Shown here: piece by piece, positions 5,359 through 10,591 of the stretch
How the letters are laid out: every line of letters begins with the position of its first letter
How positions within the stretch are numbered: position 1 is the first letter of the stretch
From: Nitrospirota bacterium
GTDB lineage: Bacteria > Nitrospirota > UBA9217
Length of the DNA: 10,591 nt
Assembly (NCBI GenBank): GCA_027456925.1
Contig: DAIDTZ010000438.1
Coordinates: 1 to 10,591 of the forward strand
Direction: 5' to 3'
The notes under the pieces: generated by a model
What the model was told of the DNA's origin: nothing
Database searches by the model: none
The model's input: the letters and a program-made list of their open reading frames with translations, nothing else
Made by a program: the position numbers and the translations under genes

Positions 5359-8300
5359 CTATTTCTGCCTCCAATAAAGCGGCAGCACCTGGCCGCCCGG
5401 CGCCAGAGTCTGCTTACAAAGACCGCCGCCGCACCCCACGAGACCGTTCGGCTGGACGCCTGACGGGATGCCGGTGCCGAGGTTAATTGACCGGTCGGTC
5501 CGCTGGAGCACCTTTCCGCTTTTATCGAAAGCGTTGGAATTTTTAGCCCACTGAGGCGTTAACGCATCATTGGTTGTATCCAGGTTCAAGGCAGCCATGC
5601 CTGAGTAGTAATCCAGGGCGTATAATCGTGCAGTGCCGAGGTTCCCGCTTTGGCAGGGATCGGTAACGGTTACCGCGGTGCTCGGAGCATAGGTCGTAAA
5701 ATAGACGACACCATTCATGAGCGTCGGCGGTGCAAGTGATTTTTCCCCCTGGTACGGGGTCGTATCGCTATGTTCAGCTCCGTAGATGCGCATGTACCAT
5801 CCGTAATAGGTGCTGTCGGAAGGCCTTGACGCCTGGTTGAGAAGACTGGTCATAGTATTAGCTTGAGCCTGCGTCCCGTTTTGGATCAGATCTGTTGAGA
5901 CATCGAGCAAATTCGCCTCAGTCACTGCCGTGTTTTGTCCCTTATCAATCAATCCGTAGAAACGGTCAGTGACGGCCAGATTCAGAGGATGCTCCCGGTC
6001 CCCTGTGCTGAAGAAAATCCGAATGAGATTGTTTTTATCGATCGCAACAGCGGGTTTGTAAAATATTTTCCTGCCTGTCGTACCATCGGCTGCCGGCGCA
6101 ACCCCCGCGCCGGGATCGCCTGTATAACCCGGATTAGAACTGAATATCATCGTAGCAATCCAATTATTCGGGTCCGTGTCACTAACATTAAACCGCCAAA
6201 GATTGCCGCCTGAATCTCCTGCATAAATCCGGTCCACATAACCGTCATAATTAGAATCTATGGCCGTCAGCTCGCTAACCATTGAATACGTAAGCGGCGG
6301 GGAGCCCCATATCTTCGACCCTCCATTGCCAAGGTTGGGCACGCCGGAATTCATTGTCGCCAATTCCACGGCGTAAATTGCCCGTCCTTTGTATCCTGAC
6401 GAGGCAAAACTCGTAACCGCTGTCGACCCGGTGCTGGTAATCGGATGTCCGCTGCTGTCCAGTCCTCCGTCAGGCGTCGTATCGGCCCCTACACAGTAAC
6501 CACTGAACGTCTGGGTCGCGCCGTAGCGCGCATCTTCGTTACAATTGTCATACCCGCCGCCGATAAAGACTGCCATCTTATCATTCGATCCGACTTTGAT
6601 TTTAACGATCTTCGGTTCGCTCCAGGATTCCCCCAAGTCGCTAAAATCCGCTGTTGCCGTTTTGGTGGTTCCGGACCACCTCGCAGTATTGCTGATGCTC
6701 CAAAGAAACCGGGGAGTCGTCGGGTCAGTCACATCAAGGGCGTAATAGTAGCCCCCCGTCGGTTCAGCGTCGGGGCCTCCGCCTCTTCTGAGGCCGACTA
6801 CGAGAACCACCTTGTCGCCTGCGGCCGCACTTATGCTCGTTGCCGTGGGGTCGGTCTGATAAATATACGACACCACCGTGCTGTCGACAAAATAGGGATG
6901 AGTGGTTCCACGAAAATACTGTAAATTTTTCAGCAGGTCCGGCGGAATGAATGCCCATGCCTCGCTTCCATCACAGTCTTTGAAAGCGTGCAGCATCCCG
7001 TCATTGGCCCCTGTGTAAATCAAGGTCTTGTTTGCGGAGCAGTCTGATTCGCTTGCAGGATTGGACGCATAATCATATACGTTGTAACTGATTACCTGCG
7101 GCTTCGAATGGAGAATATCCCCCAGAATCCAATCCCTTTTTTCCGTAGTGTTTCCATTCGCATTATCATCATAGGTATCGAACCCCTGTACGTAATTAAT
7201 GAGCATGTTGACGTCTGTCGTTGTCGCAGACGTAATAACGGCCCCCGGCAATCCCAGGACTGTGGCAGTCAGGGCCGTATTTACGGTGCTGAGCGCATTG
7301 ACCGGTTGCGTCAAATCCGTATTGGTGCCGAGGTAAGTGTAAATATTTCTCGGCTGAGTTCCCGTTATATTACAGGCCGGGCAACTGATTGCATAATCCC
7401 GTGACAGCAACAGCGCCCCTACTCCTCCGCTCTGCACATCGCCGCCGTCCGCTATTGTGCTCCAATACGATATCGCGCTTGCCCGGAATCCGCCGTTCTG
7501 CGCGCCGAGCGGCAGCTGAGTCCCGTCCCGGTCGTCGAACCCGTCTGCATTGTTGTCAACGTATGTTGCAAGATTCCCGCTCACATCGAAGACAGCCGAC
7601 GCGTCGAGTACAACGGTGCCGGTCGAGCTGGAGTACGTGCTGTACGGGCCAAGACCAAACTTTTTCAGGTTGCCGCTCCAAACAGCCGAGGTTTCCGGCT
7701 TGAAAAATCCCATATACACCCTGCTGCCGCTGTACGTCTTGTTTTCGGGGCTCACCGGAACCACGGGCGCTACAAAGGACGTGTTCACGGAAAAGATCTC
7801 GCCCATGATGCTCGTAAACGCGGAGGCCAGGGCCTGCTGGTTCCCGGCAAGGAAGAACTGGCCGTGGCCGTGCGCGGTATCGGTTGCGCGCGTCAGGAGG
7901 TCGACCGCTGCAGCATCGGACCCCGAGAGAGCCCCGAAACCAATGGCAAAGGTGCTGACATTCTGCGTACCCGAGATGTCGGACCGCAAATCATTGTCAT
8001 ACATATATTTTGCCACATCATCGGCTGAGTCGTTCAAATTCCCCGGTTCCACGCCGTTCCCGTCACAGTCGCCGTTGTTGCAGATGGTCTTCAACAGCGA
8101 GCTGGTGTCCGAGTTTGCCATGCCGTCCGTAACAATAACGACATAGTTCTTCTGGCACCCATACTGGATCGGCGAGGAATAGGTTCCGCCCGATACCCCG
8201 ACAGTGCTGCCGAAACCCGGGGCCCCTCCCTGAAAATACCGCATTGCTTCAAAGAGCGATTCACCCAGGGGGGTATCTCCGTTGGCCGTCAGAGCGGTCA

Positions 8301-9051
8301 CCGCTGCCATGAGCGCATACCGGTTCGTTGTCGTGGACGAGCCGGTATAGGGATCGTCCATGTCCTGGATTGTCGTGGTATAGGTGCTTCCTAAATAGCT
8401 CTGAGCAATGAACTCCGCACCCTGGTTGGAGCCTGATCCGGTAGGATGGTATTGCATAAGACCGAAACGCACGCCATGCGTGCTGGCGATCAGGTCCTTC
8501 ACCACATTCTGAGCGATCGTAATTTTTGCTGTAGACCCCCCCACGGTATTGAGCCAGTTGACATAATTGCCGGTTTGATAGGTCCCTGAACGTCGTCTTC
8601 CTCTTCTTGTACTTATGCACGTGCCATCAATATTACTCAGTTGATTCCCCGTGTAGATGCCGTAGGTCTGCAGATTGCTTTGGGGCGTGTCGCCGTTCGA
8701 ACAGAGAGTTGCAACGGTGCTCACGTCATGGTAAAAAAATATCGGAGGCCTCGAGCTGTCGTAAATATCGTTCGTTGCGCACACAATATTCGCGCCCGAT
8801 GAGTTTTTGCAGTACTTGGCGCCCGTTGACGGAGTATAGTCCGTCGCCGGGTCGTATGCCGCGCCCGGGACCGGGTCATTCATACTGCCCGATGTGTCGA
8901 TGATGATCAATACGTTCGGTTCGAGCACCACCGGCGCCCCGCCGTAAATGGTGGTATCGCCTGCATACAGGTCCGGACCGGCCTGCCCGGTCCGGGGATA
9001 CGCGACCGCCAGAAGCAGAGCAGCCATAATGGACAAGATCGTCTTTTTCAT
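5359..9051 (-). CDS. pilY1: PilY1-type type IV pilus tip adhesin/assembly factor
   Basis: A 1230-residue exported protein. It has a Sec signal peptide (about 1-24, ending GQA) and a von Willebrand A domain with a complete metal-ion-dependent adhesion site: DTSGS (D52, S54, S56), T260 in GDTPLG and D309 in VTDGMAN. The C-terminal half is the PilC/PilY1 propeller-type domain, marked by RDWILGDILHSKP (639-651), YTGANDGMLHAF (679-690), DLGESWSEP (805-813) and a calcium-binding loop DSNYDGYVD (932-940) followed by AGDSGGNLWRF. A second acidic loop, DNNADGFDD, lies at 499-507. In studied homologues this domain binds calcium and regulates pilus extension and retraction, while the VWA domain takes part in adhesion and surface sensing. 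A CPAC pair (C557, C560) is present. It is encoded 22 bases after the preceding gene, with AGGCAGG ahead of the ATG. Confidence 0.95.
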   Translation of the reverse strand: MKKTILSIMAALLLAVAYPRTGQAGPDLYAGDTTIYGGAPVVLEPNVLIIIDTSGSMNDPVPGAAYDPATDYTPSTGAKYCKNSSGANIVCATNDIYDSSRPPIFFYHDVSTVATLCSNGDTPQSNLQTYGIYTGNQLSNIDGTCISTRRGRRRSGTYQTGNYVNWLNTVGGSTAKITIAQNVVKDLIASTHGVRFGLMQYHPTGSGSNQGAEFIAQSYLGSTYTTTIQDMDDPYTGSSTTTNRYALMAAVTALTANGDTPLGESLFEAMRYFQGGAPGFGSTVGVSGGTYSSPIQYGCQKNYVVIVTDGMANSDTSSLLKTICNNGDCDGNGVEPGNLNDSADDVAKYMYDNDLRSDISGTQNVSTFAIGFGALSGSDAAAVDLLTRATDTAHGHGQFFLAGNQQALASAFTSIMGEIFSVNTSFVAPVVPVSPENKTYSGSRVYMGFFKPETSAVWSGNLKKFGLGPYSTYSSSTGTVVLDASAVFDVSGNLATYVDNNADGFDDRDGTQLPLGAQNGGFRASAISYWSTIADGGDVQSGGVGALLLSRDYAISCPACNITGTQPRNIYTYLGTNTDLTQPVNALSTVNTALTATVLGLPGAVITSATTTDVNMLINYVQGFDTYDDNANGNTTEKRDWILGDILHSKPQVISYNVYDYASNPASESDCSANKTLIYTGANDGMLHAFKDCDGSEAWAFIPPDLLKNLQYFRGTTHPYFVDSTVVSYIYQTDPTATSISAAAGDKVVLVVGLRRGGGPDAEPTGGYYYALDVTDPTTPRFLWSISNTARWSGTTKTATADFSDLGESWSEPKIVKIKVGSNDKMAVFIGGGYDNCNEDARYGATQTFSGYCVGADTTPDGGLDSSGHPITSTGSTAVTSFASSGYKGRAIYAVELATMNSGVPNLGNGGSKIWGSPPLTYSMVSELTAIDSNYDGYVDRIYAGDSGGNLWRFNVSDTDPNNWIATMIFSSNPGYTGDPGAGVAPAADGTTGRKIFYKPAVAIDKNNLIRIFFSTGDREHPLNLAVTDRFYGLIDKGQNTAVTEANLLDVSTDLIQNGTQAQANTMTSLLNQASRPSDSTYYGWYMRIYGAEHSDTTPYQGEKSLAPPTLMNGVVYFTTYAPSTAVTVTDPCQSGNLGTARLYALDYYSGMAALNLDTTNDALTPQWAKNSNAFDKSGKVLQRTDRSINLGTGIPSGVQPNGLVGCGGGLCKQTLAPGGQVLPLYWRQK

Positions 9052-9073
9052 ACTGGCCTGCCTTTCTTAATAT

Positions 9074-9439
9074 TTAATTCGTTGTTTGCTGTTCATCATA
9101 ATTGAGCCGGTTGCCCATGGTATACTCAGCAGGCTCGTCATAAGAGGCGCAGGAACCGTCCGGTTTCAGGTGCCCTTGCCATTTGCCTTCACGGTGCAAA
9201 TGGTCCAGCGCATCGGAACAGGTCACATACTTAAGGCGATCGTGATGCGGAATGGCTTGGATAATTTTGGAACCGTTGATCTTGACATACAGGAGATCCG
9301 CCTGATAAAAACCGGGATATTTGATCTGCCCGTTATAGCCGCTCCCACTTGCCGACTGATTATTCGGCTGCGCATTGCCGCTCCCTGCAAAAAAAGCAAG
9401 AACGACCATCGCGACAAACACCAGTAAATAATTTTTCAT
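9074..9439 (-). CDS. Small secreted protein of unknown function between pilX and pilY1
   Basis: A 121-residue protein that I do not recognise. It begins with a clear Sec signal peptide (residues 1-23, cleavage expected after GSGNA), followed by a Gln/Ser/Gly-rich linker (24-38). A compact region follows, beginning YPGFYQADLLYVKING (41-56) and carrying exactly two cysteines, C74 (VTCSDALDHLH) and C97 (DGSCASY), which could form a disulfide in the periplasm. The middle is histidine-rich (H65, H66, H80, H82, H90). I chose the ATG at 9439 because GGAGG lies 6 bases upstream and the signal peptide starts there; the frame is open further upstream, but that part is not signal-like. The position between two pilus tip genes suggests a periplasmic or tip-complex partner; no enzymatic motif is visible. 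Confidence 0.75.
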   Translation of the reverse strand: MKNYLLVFVAMVVLAFFAGSGNAQPNNQSASGSGYNGQIKYPGFYQADLLYVKINGSKIIQAIPHHDRLKYVTCSDALDHLHREGKWQGHLKPDGSCASYDEPAEYTMGNRLNYDEQQTTN

Positions 9440-9522
9440 AACAAGCCTCCACCTGTTTTCTATAGATCTTGTATTGTATGACGCGCACAATTTCTGCGAG
9501 CCGTTGTCGCGGACAAGTAAAG

Positions 9523-10002
9523 CTAATTGCTGACCACCTGGACGACGTTCGTCGCAAGCTGGGCCTTGGCGTTATTTGGCCCGGTTCCAGATGAGGTCAC
9601 ATTAAAATAGATTCCGCTGAACTTTGGCTTCCCGTTCGCGTCCATATCAGCGTCATATATGGAGCCGGCCGGCAACGGACATTTGCTCAGATATTCCACA
9701 CGCACTGTGGCGGTATTTGAGCTGCGCAAGGATAGCAACGGCGGGGACCAACTGGTGGTAGAACCAGTGGAATTGGTGCATGCGGATATTGTCATGCAGG
9801 CCGTCGTAAGATTCACCGGGTCCGAGGCATATGTCGCTGCCGTGTCCGCATCGGAGAAAGCCGCTTCCGCATTCTTGTAATTTCCCGCGATTTTCAGGTC
9901 TGTCGAAGACGTATCCAGCGCCCACGCTCCCAACAGGGTTAAGAGCGCAAGCAGCACGAGAACCATGATCAAAGCTATGCCGCGTTCGTTCTGTACGATC
10001 AT
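9523..10002 (-). CDS. pilX: PilX-like type IV minor pilin
   Basis: A 159-residue protein with a seven-residue leader plus glycine (MIVQNERG), followed by the hydrophobic helix IALIMVLVLLALLTLLGAWAL. This is the PilX N-terminal pattern, which lacks the glutamate at +5 found in major pilins. The family-typical TDLKIAGNYKNAEAAFSDAD (34-53) follows, resembling the usual AGN...AFYAAEAG segment. The C-terminal part has three cysteines (C69, C75, C108). It should be inserted in the inner membrane, processed by the prepilin peptidase and joined to the PilW/PilV/PilY1 priming complex. The start at 10002 has AAGGA about 10 bases upstream. The frame is open for another 91 codons upstream, but this overlaps the pilW end and is not pilin-like. 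PilW precedes it by 76 bases. Confidence 0.87.
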   Translation of the reverse strand: MIVQNERGIALIMVLVLLALLTLLGAWALDTSSTDLKIAGNYKNAEAAFSDADTAATYASDPVNLTTACMTISACTNSTGSTTSWSPPLLSLRSSNTATVRVEYLSKCPLPAGSIYDADMDANGKPKFSGIYFNVTSSGTGPNNAKAQLATNVVQVVSN

Positions 10003-10078
10003 CGGATGAGCGTCCTTCCATTTGTAAATTTTTTTTCCAAGCTTTTCATAGCTTCGGTGCGACCTGTCTGTTATGCCG

Positions 10079-10591
10079 TTAGCGGTTCCTGATTTGTATA
10101 AGCGTTTCCATTTGCCTTTGTTTTGGCACATTGCCCGAAAGCGCAACAGTCTTCGCGGTCTGGCCGGTAATAGTAACCCGAACGGCACGTATCGAACTGA
10201 GATCAGTGGCTGCCGGCGTATTTGTTTCATTGGGATAATCCAGGAGGTATTGGAATTGAAGACCGTTATTCGCAATGTTTTGAGCGATTACATTTGTTCC
10301 GGTTTCATCAGTCTTCAGCAGGCACATCTGCCCCCTGGGGCAGGCCCCGCCGTTCCCAAGAGAATATTCGATAATATTGGGCGGAGGAGGAGTCGCTGCG
10401 GAAGAAACCTTGCAAATAACATCTCCTGTGTTGAAAAGGACATGAACAGGCCCGGGAAAACCAGTTGCCGTGTTAAGCGTGATTGAGTTAACGGGATTCC
10501 CTGAAACTTGATATATTATGTCTGTCCCTCCCGGTTCAGTCTTGTCAACGGGATGGATGATCCTTACATAATCACCATTGCTGAATGCACT
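10079..10591 (-). CDS. pilW: PilW-like type IV minor pilin, C-terminal part (runs off the right edge)
   Basis: The last 170 residues and stop codon of a gene that enters from the right edge; the frame is open all the way to base 10591, so the N-terminal prepilin signal lies outside the window. The ending is characteristic of PilW: a stretch predicted as LQFQYLLDYPNET is followed by DLSSIRAVRVTITGQTAKT and a final ETLIQIRNR, matching the family pattern of an output segment, then LSxIRAVRVTL and a basic terminus. Earlier parts contain NGDYVRIIHPVDKTEPGGTD and a cysteine-containing region (GGACPRGQMC). It would belong to the minor-pilin priming complex with PilX and PilY1. The assignment rests on the C-terminus and on gene order. 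Confidence 0.8.
   Translation of the reverse strand, partial: SAFSNGDYVRIIHPVDKTEPGGTDIIYQVSGNPVNSITLNTATGFPGPVHVLFNTGDVICKVSSAATPPPPNIIEYSLGNGGACPRGQMCLLKTDETGTNVIAQNIANNGLQFQYLLDYPNETNTPAATDLSSIRAVRVTITGQTAKTVALSGNVPKQRQMETLIQIRNR

Noticed and set aside
5300..5374. Extended lipoprotein start at TTG 5374 overlapping the pilY1 end
   Set aside because: It would put 25 polar residues before a good lipoprotein signal peptide.
9999..10049. A 16-codon frame (MKSLEKKFTNGRTLIR) ending in an ATGA overlap with the pilX start
   Set aside because: No convincing ribosome-binding site and too short to judge; it may be chance, although the overlap geometry would suit coupling.
10003..10275. N-terminal extension of the pilX frame up to codon 10275
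   Set aside because: It overlaps the end of the PilW-like gene in another frame and lacks pilin character; the prepilin leader fits the ATG at 10002.

Overview
This window is a stretch of a Gram-negative bacterial chromosome. Every supportable gene lies on the minus strand, so transcription runs from high to low coordinates. The combination of a PilW-PilX-PilY1 type IV pilus assembly cluster, a tungstate-type ABC importer and a Maf pyrophosphatase fits best with a Desulfobacterota-type organism (the former Deltaproteobacteria). That placement rests on gene content and protein style only and is moderate to low confidence.

Region 1 (about 10591 to 3894) is a type IV pilus minor-pilin and tip-adhesin operon. 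In transcription order it holds: the C-terminal part of a PilW-like minor pilin cut by the window edge; a PilX-like minor pilin; a small secreted protein of unknown function; a full-length PilY1 (1230 residues, with a von Willebrand A domain and a C-terminal propeller-type domain); a lipoprotein with Ig/cadherin-like domains; and a GspH/FimT-family pseudopilin. Gaps are short, and the last two genes share one base (TAATG). The minor pilins are expected to form the priming complex at the pilus tip and to carry PilY1. The two unrecognised exported proteins sit inside the operon and are candidates for lineage-specific partners of that tip complex.

Region 2 (about 3893 to 1538) begins with a clear sigma-70 promoter that has a perfect 10-bp palindrome over its -35 box. 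It is followed by tupB- and tupC-like genes for the membrane and ATPase subunits of a tungstate-type importer, which overlap by 10 bases. The binding protein TupA is not adjacent. After a gap of about 130 bases carrying an imperfect inverted repeat comes maf, a nucleoside triphosphate pyrophosphatase with all family motifs intact.

Region 3 (about 1380 to 646) is a single LuxR/NarL-type regulator behind a near-consensus promoter. Its receiver domain has lost the phospho-accepting aspartate and the conserved lysine, so it is probably not controlled by classical phosphorylation.

Region 4 (about 608 to 1) is a promoter followed by a leader of roughly 310 bases and then the N-terminal part of an Ste24-like M48 family membrane protease that leaves the window at base 1. 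The leader contains a 38-codon reading frame with a ribosome-binding site. It is in the same frame as the protease and separated from it by a single TAG stop.

No rRNA or tRNA genes, CRISPR arrays, insertion sequences or phage genes were seen. No strong intrinsic terminator could be supported by eye.
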